Positions 1 through 7,832 of a DNA stretch of 8,098 nucleotides are shown in pieces. The DNA is from an uncultured Pseudoflavonifractor sp. (lineage in GTDB: Bacteria; Bacillota; Clostridia; Oscillospirales; Oscillospiraceae). Position 1 is the first letter of the stretch. Every line of letters begins with the position of its first letter. The notes under the pieces were generated by a model. It did not search any database. It was not told where the DNA came from and worked only from the letters and a program-made list of their open reading frames with translations. The position numbers and the translations under genes were made by a program. The stretch is taken from contig CANOHR010000041.1 in the NCBI GenBank assembly GCA_947565875.1, forward strand, positions 1 to 8,098, written 5' to 3'.

Positions 1-515
1 GGACCCTCTACAAGGGAAAACATCTGATGTGCTTTGGAGACAACCATGACGTGACCCGGGCTGCCAGCGTCCTTCAGAACGAAAACCATCTGCCGCTTCT
101 CTACGGCATGATCTTCGGGATGCCGGGTATACCGTGTATCTACTATGGCAGCGAGTGGGGGACCAAGGCGGACAAAAGCCAGGGGGACGCCGCCCTCCGG
201 CCCTCCTTTGAAGGGCCGGAGTGGAACGCCCTCACCGATACCATCGCCGCCATGGTTAAGGCCCACCGGGAGAGCGAGGCCCTGTGCTGGGGCGACTTCC
301 AGGATCTGGTCCTCACCAACAAGCAGACTATATTCCAGCGCCGGAGCGAACACCAGCGGGTGTTGGTGGCGATAAACGCCGACTCGGAGCCCTATGTGGC
401 CCATTTTGACGCCCAGTGTGGCCGGGCGGTGGACCTGATCACCGGACAGGAACACGACTTTGGCGGCGGCAGCGAGCTGCCTCCCTACAGCGTGTTTTTC
501 TGGGAGTGCGAGTGA
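1..515 (+). CDS. GH13 alpha-amylase-family glycosidase, C-terminal part (5' end outside window)
   Basis: This is the last 170 codons of a gene that starts before the window; the reading frame begins at base 3 and ends at TGA 513-515. Near the start, CFGDNHDVTR matches GH13 conserved region IV (FxxNHD), whose His-Asp helps bind and position the sugar in the active site. It is followed by a GMPGIPCIYYGSEWG stretch, typical of the end of the (beta/alpha)8 barrel in alpha-amylases and in neopullulanase or cyclomaltodextrinase-like enzymes. A short beta-rich C-terminal domain ends in PYSVFFWECE. The family cleaves or rearranges alpha-1,4 or alpha-1,6 glucans. No secretion signal can be judged because the N-terminus is missing, so exact substrate and location are open. 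The catalytic nucleophile (region II) and acid/base (region III) lie upstream of the window. The 274-base gap to addB and the unrelated function argue against a shared operon. The internal ATG at 27 is not the start, because the frame stays open upstream and region IV begins there. Confidence 0.88.
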   Translation, partial: TLYKGKHLMCFGDNHDVTRAASVLQNENHLPLLYGMIFGMPGIPCIYYGSEWGTKADKSQGDAALRPSFEGPEWNALTDTIAAMVKAHRESEALCWGDFQDLVLTNKQTIFQRRSEHQRVLVAINADSEPYVAHFDAQCGRAVDLITGQEHDFGGGSELPPYSVFFWECE

Positions 516-589
516 GGGCGGACAAATGAAAAGTTAAAAAGCTAAAAGCTATTTTGTATTGTTGTTGCCGGAGGCGACTCATTAAAATA

Positions 590-606
590 GTCCGGCTTCG
601 CCGGAC
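590..606. repeat. Short perfect hairpin, 7-bp stem with 3-base loop
   Basis: GTCCGGC (590-596), loop TTC, GCCGGAC (600-606) form a perfect stem. GCCGGA also occurs at 567-572, so TCCGGC (591-596) could instead pair upstream; the two pairings exclude each other. No T-tract follows, so it does not look like a classic intrinsic terminator. It is probably part of a dispersed intergenic repeat module or a 3'-end stabilising structure for the upstream amylase-family mRNA. Confidence 0.5.
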
Positions 607-612
607 ACTGGT

Positions 613-677
613 GGGCGGCTGATAGCCGCCCCTACATGGGGCGGGATGGTTTTTGTAGGGGCGGATATCATCCGCCC
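613..677. repeat. BIME-like double REP palindrome (copy 1)
   Basis: Two 24-base arms (613-636 and 654-677) are inverted copies of each other, 22 of 24 matching, separated by a 17-base spacer (637-653). Each arm is itself a hairpin. The left is GGGCGGCT-GAT-AGCCGCCC (613-631) followed by CTAC (632-635). The right is GTAG (655-658) followed by GGGCGGAT-ATC-ATCCGCCC (659-677). All 8 base pairs of both stems are perfect. The layout of GTAG at the 5' foot of a GC hairpin, with two units in opposite orientation, is that of REP sequences and BIMEs associated with RAYT (TnpA_REP) transposases. That link is by analogy, since no transposase gene is in the window. A near-identical second copy lies at 7811-7857. 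Confidence 0.75.
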
Positions 678-689
678 GCCCCGTTACCG

Positions 690-737
690 GGTATGAAATA
701 GCACGGTTAAAATGATGTGCCCCTACAGGTATGAAAT
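690..737. repeat. 10-bp direct repeat flanking a half-REP remnant
   Basis: GGTATGAAAT occurs at 690-699 and again at 728-737. Between them lies TGTGCCCCTACA (716-727), which looks like the right half of a REP hairpin followed by its CTACA foot, as in the complete elements at 613-636 and 7749-7771. The left half of that hairpin is not recognisable. It may be a decayed repeat copy; the direct repeat could be a duplication made at insertion or chance. The stretch also overlaps the candidate addBA promoter. Confidence 0.35.
707..735 (+). promoter_or_regulatory. Candidate sigma-A promoter for addBA
   Basis: TTAAAA (707-712) and TATGAA (730-735) each match 4 of 6 consensus positions and are separated by exactly 17 bases. 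This would place the transcript start near 742, about 48 bases before the addB start codon. Both hexamers are weak and lie in decayed repeat DNA, so this is only the best of several poor candidates in the gap. Confidence 0.25.
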
Positions 738-789
738 CACCGATAAATTTTCATTTATTCCCCCATAAAAAAGGAAAGGAGGTTTATCG

Positions 790-3700
790 ATGCTGAAGCT
801 TATGCTGGGCCGCTCCTGTACCGGAAAGACCACCGCCATATTAAAGACCATGGCGGCCCAGGCAGGGGAGCGGCCCCAGCTTTTGATCGTGCCGGAGCAG
901 CACTCCCACAACTGTGAGCGGCGGCTGTGCGCGGCGGCGGGCAATACGGTGAGCCTCCACGCGGAGGTACTGTCCTTCACCCGCCTGGCAAGCCGGGTCT
1001 TTTCCATGGCGGGGGGGCTGGCGGAGCCTACCCTGGACGCCGGGGGAAGGCTGCTGCTGATGGATGTTGCCCTTCGGTCCGTAGCCGGGCAGCTGAAGGT
1101 CTATGCCCGGCCCTCCCGGAGGCCGGAATTCCTCTCCCAGCTTGCCGCCACGGTGGACGAGTGTAAATCTGCCGCCATCTCCCCGGAAAAGCTGCTGGAG
1201 GCGGCGGAGAATGTGGGGGGAGAGGCGGGGGACAAATTTTTTGACCTGTCCCTGATCTGTGGGGCCTACGATGCTTTTTGCCAGAGGCAGGGGGCCGACC
1301 CCAGGGACAGGCTGACCAAGCTGGCCCGGATGCTGGAGACCTGCCCCTGGGCCCAGGGCCGGGATATCTACCTGGACGGTTTTACCGACTTTACCGCTCA
1401 GGAGCGGCTGGTGCTGGAGCGGCTTTTGGAACAGGCTGCCTCGGTGACGGTGGCCCTCACCTGCGACAGACTGGAGGGGGGGGAGGAGGATGTGTTCGCT
1501 CCCGCCCGCCGGACGGCCCACAAGCTCCTGACCCTGGCTCAAAAGGCGGGGATGGAGTCCCAGGTGGAGGTTCGGACAGTCAGATCCCCGGCAGCGGAGG
1601 GGATCGAGCGGATCGAGAAGAAGCTTTTTGAGGCTGTTCCCGTTCCCTATGCAGGAACCCCCGCTGGAGTGGAACTTTACCGGGCGGTATCCCCCTGGTC
1701 CGAGGTGGAGCGTTCGGCGGCGGAACTATCCCGCCTTTGCCGGGAGGAGGGCTACCGCTGGAGGGACCTGGCGGTGACAGCCCGAAGCATGGAGACATAC
1801 GGCCCCCTCATTTCCCTGATTTTTCCACGGTATGGGGTCCCTGTATTCCTGGCCCGGATGGACGATGTGCTGCAAAAGCCTATCCTGGCTCTGGTCACCG
1901 CCGCGGTGGACACGGCGGCAGGGGAGTACCGGTACGAGGATCTGTTCCGCTACCTGAAGACCGGTCTCACCGGGGTAGAACTGGAGGATGTGGACCGGCT
2001 GGAAAACTATGCCCTCAAATGGGAGCTTCGGGGAAATGCCTGGACCCAGAAAAAACCGTGGGACAAGCATCCCGGAGGCTATGGCCTTACCTGGAGCGGG
2101 GCGGACAAAGCTATGGTGGCGGCCCTGGATCAGCTGCGAAGAGACCTTGTGGCGCCTTTAGAGAAGCTGCGCTTAGCCCCGGAAAAAACGGGGTCGGGGC
2201 TTTCCCTGACCCTCTATGCCTTTTTGGAAGAGATCGGCCTTCCGGGCCGTCTGATCCAGCGTGCCGGAGAGCTGCGGGAGACGGGGGATATGGTCCTGGC
2301 AGCCGAGTATGAGCAGCTTTGGCAGATCCTTTGCTCTACCCTGGAACAGTGCGCCGCCCTTCTGGGGGATACCCCTATGGACTGGGAGGAGTTTTCCCGG
2401 CTCTTCCGGCTGGTGTTGAGCCAGTATCAGGTGGGAGCCATCCCCGTGTCTTTGGACCGGGTGACGGCAGGGGAAATGCCCCGGTTGGCCCACAAGCACT
2501 GTAAGGTAGTCTATATATTGGGCGCTGACGACAGTCAGATCCCCGCCGCAGTCCCCTCTCCGGGGCTGTTGGGGGACGAGGACCGGGCCTTGCTGGCCTC
2601 TCTGGGTCTGGAGAGCGCTCCCCGGCTTACCGACAAGCTGTGGCGGGAATTGACCATCCTCTATGAGACCTGCACCCTTCCGGCGGAGAGGCTGATCGTC
2701 AGCTATCCCGGAGCGGGAACGGCGGGGGAGGAGCGGCGTCCTTCCCTGCTGGTCAAGCGGCTGCGTACCCTCTTCCCGGAACTTCCGGTTCTGGACGAAA
2801 GAAGCTTGGGGGAGGAGTTCCGCTATATAGCCCCCCGGCCTGCTCTGGAGGCGGCGGGAAAGGATCCCGCGGTGGCGGAGGCCTTGAAGAACCTCCCCGC
2901 CTTTGCCCCCCTGGTGGAGCGGATGGAGAGGGCGGCTACTCTGGAACGGGGAAGTCTGACCCGGCCTACGGTGGAGGCTCTCTACGGAAGAAGGGTACCC
3001 ATGTCCGCCTCCCGGATGGATAAATATAAGTCCTGCCACTTTTCCTATTTTATGCAGTACGGCCTGAAGGCCAAGCCCCGAAAGGCGGCGGGCTTCCAGG
3101 CTCCCGAATACGGCACCTTTGTCCATTATGTGCTGGAGCATATCCTTCAGCAGCGGCAGGACAAGGAGATCCCCACCCGGCAGCAGGTGGCCCAGGTCGT
3201 CAAGAGGTATGTGGAGGAGGAGCTTGGCGGCCTGGCGGGAGAGACCCCCCGGTTCCGCTATCTCTTCCGGCGGTTGGAAAAGTCAGTCTATGCGGTGGTG
3301 GAAAACGTCTGTCAGGAGCTTTCCCGGTCCGACTTTGCCCCCTTGGCCTTCGAGCTGGGCTTTGGCGGAAGGGACGGCCCTCTGCCTCCGGTGGAACTGG
3401 AGGCGGACGGAGTCACCGTGTCGGTCTCCGGCTTTGTGGACCGGGTGGATGGCTGGGAGAAAGACGGCAGGCTCTATCTCCGGGTGGTAGATTATAAGAC
3501 GGGCCGAAAGTCCTTTGACCTCACCGATGTGAAGAACGGCCTGGGCCTTCAAATGCTGCTTTACCTCTTTACCTTGAAGGAAGAGGGGAAAGAACTGTTC
3601 GGAAGGGAGATCGTCCCTGCGGGGGTCCTCTATCTTCCGGCCCGGGAGGCCCTGGTGGCCGGGAGCCGGGCCATGAGCGAGGAGGAGCGGCAGAGGGCGG

Positions 3701-4071
3701 TGGATAAAGAGCTTACCCGGAAGGGACTGATACTGGGGGAGTCGGATGTGCTGGAGGCCATGGAGCATACCGACGGGGACTTCCGGTTCCTGCCTTTGCG
3801 AGTTCTCAGCAAGGGGGGGATCAAGGGGGAGGCTTTGGTCACCGCCGAGCGGCTGGGCAAGCTGGAACGCCATACCCGAAGGATCTTGGGGGAGGTGGCT
3901 GCCGAGTTGGCGGCGGGCAACATCGCTGCCGACCCCTTCTGGCGGGGGCCCCAGCAGAATGCCTGCCAATACTGCGACTATGCCTCCGCCTGCCAGTTCC
4001 GGGAGGGAAAAGACCGGAGACGCTGGCTTCCCAAGGTGGACAGCGAAGAGTTTTGGGAGAACTTAGAGTAA
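790..4071 (+). CDS. addB: AddAB helicase-nuclease, subunit AddB
   Basis: AddB, 1093 residues (Bacillus subtilis AddB is about 1,166), is the partner of AddA in the double-strand-break resection complex that does the job of RecBCD. In B. subtilis it supplies the second nuclease and takes part in Chi recognition. An N-terminal Walker A, GRSCTGKT (7-14), is followed by LLIVPEQ, typical of the family. The C-terminal nuclease is intact: GTFVH (H779), D884 in GFVDRVDGW, D901 and K903 in VVDYKTG, and Q921/Y925 in QMLLY. The four Fe-S cysteines are C749, C1059, C1062 and C1068; the C-x2-C-x5-C spacing of the last three matches the known AddB cluster staple. ATG 790 is preceded by AAAGGAGG (775-782), 7 bases upstream, which fixes the start. 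It is first gene of the addB-addA operon, ending 35 bases before addA. Three G-runs of 7-8 bases lie inside the gene without breaking the frame. Confidence 0.96.
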   Translation: MLKLMLGRSCTGKTTAILKTMAAQAGERPQLLIVPEQHSHNCERRLCAAAGNTVSLHAEVLSFTRLASRVFSMAGGLAEPTLDAGGRLLLMDVALRSVAGQLKVYARPSRRPEFLSQLAATVDECKSAAISPEKLLEAAENVGGEAGDKFFDLSLICGAYDAFCQRQGADPRDRLTKLARMLETCPWAQGRDIYLDGFTDFTAQERLVLERLLEQAASVTVALTCDRLEGGEEDVFAPARRTAHKLLTLAQKAGMESQVEVRTVRSPAAEGIERIEKKLFEAVPVPYAGTPAGVELYRAVSPWSEVERSAAELSRLCREEGYRWRDLAVTARSMETYGPLISLIFPRYGVPVFLARMDDVLQKPILALVTAAVDTAAGEYRYEDLFRYLKTGLTGVELEDVDRLENYALKWELRGNAWTQKKPWDKHPGGYGLTWSGADKAMVAALDQLRRDLVAPLEKLRLAPEKTGSGLSLTLYAFLEEIGLPGRLIQRAGELRETGDMVLAAEYEQLWQILCSTLEQCAALLGDTPMDWEEFSRLFRLVLSQYQVGAIPVSLDRVTAGEMPRLAHKHCKVVYILGADDSQIPAAVPSPGLLGDEDRALLASLGLESAPRLTDKLWRELTILYETCTLPAERLIVSYPGAGTAGEERRPSLLVKRLRTLFPELPVLDERSLGEEFRYIAPRPALEAAGKDPAVAEALKNLPAFAPLVERMERAATLERGSLTRPTVEALYGRRVPMSASRMDKYKSCHFSYFMQYGLKAKPRKAAGFQAPEYGTFVHYVLEHILQQRQDKEIPTRQQVAQVVKRYVEEELGGLAGETPRFRYLFRRLEKSVYAVVENVCQELSRSDFAPLAFELGFGGRDGPLPPVELEADGVTVSVSGFVDRVDGWEKDGRLYLRVVDYKTGRKSFDLTDVKNGLGLQMLLYLFTLKEEGKELFGREIVPAGVLYLPAREALVAGSRAMSEEERQRAVDKELTRKGLILGESDVLEAMEHTDGDFRFLPLRVLSKGGIKGEALVTAERLGKLERHTRRILGEVAAELAAGNIAADPFWRGPQQNACQYCDYASACQFREGKDRRRWLPKVDSEEFWENLE

Positions 4072-4090
4072 GAGAGAAAAGCCTGACAGG

Positions 4091-4098
4091 AAAGGAGG
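4091..4098 (+). promoter_or_regulatory. Shine-Dalgarno site that sets the addA start
   Basis: AAAGGAGG lies 8 bases before ATG 4107. The frame stays open upstream to a TTG at 4053, which overlaps the end of addB, but no comparable ribosome binding site precedes that TTG. The 18 extra residues are also unlike the family, whose proteins begin shortly before the Q-motif (FTPEQ). ATG 4107 is therefore chosen. Confidence 0.85.
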
Positions 4099-4106
4099 CG
4101 TCGCCC

Positions 4107-7100
4107 ATGCCTTTTCAGTTTACCCCTGAGCAGCATACCGCGGTATATGACCGGGGGGAAGGATTATTGGTATCCGCCGCCGCGGGCTCCGGAAAGACAC
4201 GGGTACTGGTAGAGCGTCTTCTGACTCGGGTAGAGGAGGGGGTGGATATCGACCGCTTCCTGGTGATCACCTACACCAAAGCCGCTGCCGCCGAGCTTCG
4301 GGGACGGATCGTGGCGGAACTCAGCGACCGGCAGGTCAGGCGTCCCGGAGACGCTTCTCTTCGGCGGCAGGCGACCCTGGTCTATAAGGCCCAGATCTCC
4401 ACCATCGACGCTTTCTGCGCCCAATTCCTGCGGGAGGAAGGCCACCGGCTGGATCTGGACCACGACTTCCGCCTCTGCGATGAAAACGAGGCTGCGGTCC
4501 TGATGGGGGAAGCCCTCAACGAGGTGCTGGACAAGCGATATGAGACCATCGCGCCGGGGGATGACTTTGCCCTTCTGGTGGACACCATGTCCGCCGGACG
4601 GGATGACCGCCGCCTGATGGACATCGTGCTGGATGTGCGAAGCCGGATCCAGAGCCACCCTGACCCGGCCCGGTGGCTGGAGGAGCAGGAGGCGGACTTT
4701 GCCCTGAAGGGCGTCCGGGATGTGGGGGATACCCCCTGGGGAAGGCTCTTGCTCTCTGACGCCCGCCGTCAGGCCGACTACTGGGCGGGACGGATGGAGG
4801 AGCTTTGGGAACTGGCCCAGGGGGATGCGGTGCTGGCCAAGGCATATGGCCCCAGTCTTCAGGCGGCGGCAAACTCCCTGCGGGACCTCTCCGCTGCTGC
4901 CGGGAAGGGTTGGGACGATGCGGCGGAGCGTATCCGGGTGGAATTTTCCCGGCTGGGTTCGGCCAAAGGCACAGAGGATGAAGCGGCCAAGGAGCGGATC
5001 AAGACGGTCCGGGACCAGTGTAAGAAGCGCCTGGAGAAACTCTCCGCCCTCTTTAGCGATACCTCTGCCGGACTCCTGGAGGATATGGAGACGGTCTATC
5101 CCGCCATTCGGGGCCTCTTTGCCCTGGTGCGGGATCTGGAGACGGCCTATACCGCCCTGAAGCGCCGCCGGGGGGTGTTGGATTTCTCCGATCTGGAGCA
5201 TCTTACCGCCCGGCTGCTGGTGGGGGAGGACGGGACGCCCACCGATCTGGCCCGCCGTTGGGGAGAACGGTATGAGGAGGTGATGGTGGATGAGTACCAG
5301 GATACCAACGCCGTCCAGAATGCCCTCTTTACCGCGCTGACGGACGGAGGGCGGAACCTTTTTATGGTGGGGGATGTGAAGCAGTCCATCTACCGCTTCC
5401 GTCTGGCCGACCCCACCATTTTTCTGCGGAAATACCAGTCCTTCCACCCTGTGGAGGAGGGGGGAGAGGGGCCCCACCGGGTCCTTCTGTCCCGGAACTT
5501 CCGCTCCCGACCTCAGGTGCTGGAGGGGGTCAATTACCTTTTTCGGGCGGTGATGAGCGAGACCTTCGGCGAGATGGCCTACGGCGACGCTGAGGCTTTG
5601 ATCCCCGGCGGGACTTTCCCTGCGGGGGAGGGAGACTATGGGGTGGAACTGGACCTTCTGGACGGCTCTACGGTGGAGGAGGAAGGGCCCCGGACGCCCC
5701 GGGATCAACTGGAAGCCCGCTTTGCCGCCCAGCGGCTCCGCCGGCTGCTGGACGAGGGATTTCCTGTCTCAGACGGGGAGGGGGGCACACGGCCAGTGCG
5801 GCCGGAGGATATGGTGATCCTTCTCCGCTCTCCAGGTTCAGTCCTCCACTATTACGCCGGGGCCCTGGGGGAACAGGATATCCCCTGGTCGGCGGACGGG
5901 GTGGGAGACTTTTTTGCCGCCACCGAGATCCAGGTGGCCCTGTCTCTCCTGCGGATCGTAGACAATCCCCGGCAGGATGTGGCCCTTATTGCCGCCCTTC
6001 GCTCGGCGGTCTACGGCTTTTCCGCCGACCGGCTGGCACAGATCCGGGCCGGAGCCCCGGAGGAGGACTTTTATACCGCCCTCACCCGGGACGAAGGGGA
6101 GGACGTCCAACACTTTTTGACGGAACTGGGGAATCTTCGCCGCCGGGCAGGGGACCAAAGCTGCGCCGACCTTCTCTGGCAGATCTATGACGGGACCGAT
6201 CTGCTGGGGGTCTATGGGGCCATGGACGAGGGGGAGACCCGGAGGGCCAACCTTCTCCTGCTGGCCCAGTTGGCCCGGGATTTTGAGGCGGCGGGACATA
6301 AGGGGCTCTTTGGCTTTCTGACCTACCTCCGCCGTCTGGAGGAGGATGGGCGGTCCCTGACTCTTCCCGGAGTGGGAAGCGCCGGAGGGGGCGTGCGGAT
6401 CATGAGCATCCACCGTTCCAAGGGCCTGGAGTTTCCCGTGGTATTGCTCTCGGGCTTATCCCGGCTTTTGAACAAGACGGACATGACCCAGCCCATGCTG
6501 TTCCATCCCCAGCTGGGGGTAGGGCCTAAGCGGCTGGATCTGGAACGGATGGTGGAGTATCCCACCCTGGCCCGGCTGGCGGTGGGACGAAAGATGGAGT
6601 ACGAGTTGGCCGCCGAGGAGTTGCGTCTTCTCTATGTGGCCATGACACGGGCCCAGGAAAAGCTGATCCTGTCCTGCGCCCTTACCCGGGGCTGGCGGGA
6701 GGTAGAAAAGCTGCTGCCCTCGGCTGGGGTCCCGGTGGAGCCCCAGGCCCTGCTGGACTGTCAGTCCCCCGCCCAGTGGATCTTGCTTCCTGTGCTGGCA
6801 AGGCCGGAGGCGGAAGGGTATCGGGACGGGATCTTCCAGCCTCCGGTGGCCCCCGGTACGGAATTCGGGCCAAAGTGGGACCTGCGCTGGGTGGACGCCG
6901 CCCCCTACGCGGAGGCTCCCCAACGGCGCGGGAGCGCCGGGGAAACGGGAGAGAGGAAGGTTCGGGATCCCAAGGCGCTTTTAAGGAATTTTACCTGGAC
7001 CTATCCCCATGCCGGGGACGTGGACCTGCCCTCCAAGCTTACCGCCACCCAACTCAAGGGACGGGATCTGGATGAGGAGACGGCCCAGGAGGCGCCACAG

Positions 7101-7667
7101 CCCCCCCGCCCTCCCCGGTTTGACCGGCCCCGGTTTGCTTCGGAGAAACTGGGGCTTACCCCAACGGAGAAGGGCACCGCCCTTCACCTGGTCATGCAGT
7201 ACATTGACTTTGACCGCTGCGGCAGTGGGGAGGCGGTGGCTGCCGAACTGCTTCGGCTGACGGAGGAGAAATTTATCACGCCCCAGCAGGCCCAGGCGGT
7301 GGAGCCGGAAAAGGTCCGCTCCTTCTTTGCCTCCGACCTGGGCCGGGAGGCCATGGCCTCAGGCTCTCTTCGCCGGGAGTTCAAATTTTCCATCCTGGCC
7401 CCGGCGGAGCGGTATTATCCAGAGGCCGGAGCGGAAGAACAGGTCCTTCTCCAGGGAGTGGTGGACTGCTACTTCGAGACGGAGGCGGGCCTTACCGTGG
7501 TAGACTTCAAAACAGACCATGTCTACGGCGAAGCCCTTTCAACCAGAGCCAAGGAGTATGCTCCTCAGCTGGAAGCCTACGCCGAAGCCCTGGCGGAGAT
7601 CACCGGCAAGCCGGTCAAGCGCCGGGTCCTCTGGTTTTTCTCGGAAGGAAGAGCGGTGGAGGTGTAG
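4107..7667 (+). CDS. addA: AddAB helicase-nuclease, subunit AddA
   Basis: AddA, 1186 residues (B. subtilis AddA is 1,232), is the ATP-driven 3'-5' UvrD/PcrA-type (SF1A) helicase and nuclease of AddAB. It unwinds broken DNA ends and cuts the strands to make 3' tails for RecA. Visible in order: Q-motif FTPEQ (5-9), Walker A AAAGSGKT (24-31), motif Ia ITYTKAAAAEL, STIDAFC, motif II DEYQDTN (395-401), motif III GDVKQSIYRFR (from 422), motif IV SRNFRS, motif V SIHRSKGLEFP and motif VI LYVAMTRA (842-849, arginine finger region). A Pro/Arg-rich linker leads to the C-terminal RecB-type nuclease: GTALH (H1027), D1120 in GVVDCYF, D1133 and K1135 in VVDFKTD, and Q1154/Y1158. All key residues are present, so the protein should be active. 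It is co-transcribed with addB. The sbcD/sbcC genes that follow addA in B. subtilis are absent; repeats and then rpmE follow instead. No convincing terminator is seen after the TAG. Confidence 0.97.
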   Translation: MPFQFTPEQHTAVYDRGEGLLVSAAAGSGKTRVLVERLLTRVEEGVDIDRFLVITYTKAAAAELRGRIVAELSDRQVRRPGDASLRRQATLVYKAQISTIDAFCAQFLREEGHRLDLDHDFRLCDENEAAVLMGEALNEVLDKRYETIAPGDDFALLVDTMSAGRDDRRLMDIVLDVRSRIQSHPDPARWLEEQEADFALKGVRDVGDTPWGRLLLSDARRQADYWAGRMEELWELAQGDAVLAKAYGPSLQAAANSLRDLSAAAGKGWDDAAERIRVEFSRLGSAKGTEDEAAKERIKTVRDQCKKRLEKLSALFSDTSAGLLEDMETVYPAIRGLFALVRDLETAYTALKRRRGVLDFSDLEHLTARLLVGEDGTPTDLARRWGERYEEVMVDEYQDTNAVQNALFTALTDGGRNLFMVGDVKQSIYRFRLADPTIFLRKYQSFHPVEEGGEGPHRVLLSRNFRSRPQVLEGVNYLFRAVMSETFGEMAYGDAEALIPGGTFPAGEGDYGVELDLLDGSTVEEEGPRTPRDQLEARFAAQRLRRLLDEGFPVSDGEGGTRPVRPEDMVILLRSPGSVLHYYAGALGEQDIPWSADGVGDFFAATEIQVALSLLRIVDNPRQDVALIAALRSAVYGFSADRLAQIRAGAPEEDFYTALTRDEGEDVQHFLTELGNLRRRAGDQSCADLLWQIYDGTDLLGVYGAMDEGETRRANLLLLAQLARDFEAAGHKGLFGFLTYLRRLEEDGRSLTLPGVGSAGGGVRIMSIHRSKGLEFPVVLLSGLSRLLNKTDMTQPMLFHPQLGVGPKRLDLERMVEYPTLARLAVGRKMEYELAAEELRLLYVAMTRAQEKLILSCALTRGWREVEKLLPSAGVPVEPQALLDCQSPAQWILLPVLARPEAEGYRDGIFQPPVAPGTEFGPKWDLRWVDAAPYAEAPQRRGSAGETGERKVRDPKALLRNFTWTYPHAGDVDLPSKLTATQLKGRDLDEETAQEAPQPPRPPRFDRPRFASEKLGLTPTEKGTALHLVMQYIDFDRCGSGEAVAAELLRLTEEKFITPQQAQAVEPEKVRSFFASDLGREAMASGSLRREFKFSILAPAERYYPEAGAEEQVLLQGVVDCYFETEAGLTVVDFKTDHVYGEALSTRAKEYAPQLEAYAEALAEITGKPVKRRVLWFFSEGRAVEV

Positions 7668-7680
7668 AGAGAAAACAGAC

Positions 7681-7723
7681 AAAAGCTCCCTTGGCGGGCT
7701 CTTTGGCCCCTCGCAATGACGGG
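7681..7723. repeat. Possible dispersed intergenic repeat fragment (CGCAATGACGGG type)
   Basis: Just after addA, the stretch ending in CCCCTCGCAATGACGGG (7707-7723) resembles a motif (CCCGTCATTGCGAGG on the other strand) that I recall as a common dispersed intergenic repeat in many bacterial genomes. Only one copy is in the window, so repetition cannot be shown here. GGGC (7696-7699) and GCCC (7706-7709) could make a short 4-bp stem, but there is no T-tract, so it is not called a terminator. Confidence 0.3.
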
Positions 7724-7729
7724 CTGGGA

Positions 7730-7771
7730 GGTGGTACCACACCCGGACGGGCGCACAATGTGCGCCCCTGC
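7730..7771. repeat. REP-like hairpin module A (tandem, diverged)
   Basis: The module starts with a perfect 10-bp palindrome GTGGTACCAC (7731-7740). It continues to a perfect hairpin GGGCGCAC-AAT-GTGCGCCC (7749-7767) and then CTGC (7768-7771), which corresponds to the CTAC foot of the other copies with one base changed. It aligns with 7792-7832 over its whole length at roughly two thirds identity, 62 bases apart. The hairpin has the same 8-bp stem and 3-base loop as those in 613-677 but different inner stem bases. Confidence 0.6.
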
Positions 7772-7791
7772 GCGGCCACACCATACAAACG

Positions 7792-7832
7792 GGTGGTATC
7801 ATACCTGCGCGGGCGCTGATAGCTGCCCCTAC
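7792..7832. repeat. REP-like hairpin module B (tandem, diverged; overlaps copy 2)
   Basis: This is the second unit of the tandem pair. It opens with GGTGGTA and has a short palindrome GGTAT-C-ATACC (7795-7805) where module A has its 10-bp palindrome. It then has a hairpin GGGCGCT-GAT-AGCTGCCC (7811-7828) in which T7824 is bulged, and CTAC (7829-7832). Its 3' half is also the left arm of the second BIME-like element. Confidence 0.55.

Noticed and set aside
536..560. Possible intrinsic terminator after the amylase-family gene (AAAAAGCT / AGCTATTTT)
   Set aside because: The stem is mostly A-T with a bulge and has only two G-C pairs in its core, and no proper T-tract follows; too weak to call.
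613..677. CRISPR array or intrinsic terminator
   Set aside because: There is only one inverted pair, no regular spacer series, no cas genes and no T-run at a hairpin's 3' side; a REP/BIME-type repeat explains it better.
4053..4106. TTG start for addA, overlapping the end of addB
   Set aside because: It has no good ribosome binding site and gives an 18-residue extension not typical of AddA; ATG 4107 has AAAGGAGG at ideal spacing.
4164..5708. 514-codon open frame on the minus strand opposite addA (and similar minus-strand frames of 228-322 codons opposite addB)
   Set aside because: GC-rich codon bias leaves few stops on the opposite strand. The translations are Gly/Pro/Arg/Gln-rich with no recognisable domain, while the plus strand carries complete AddA/AddB motifs.
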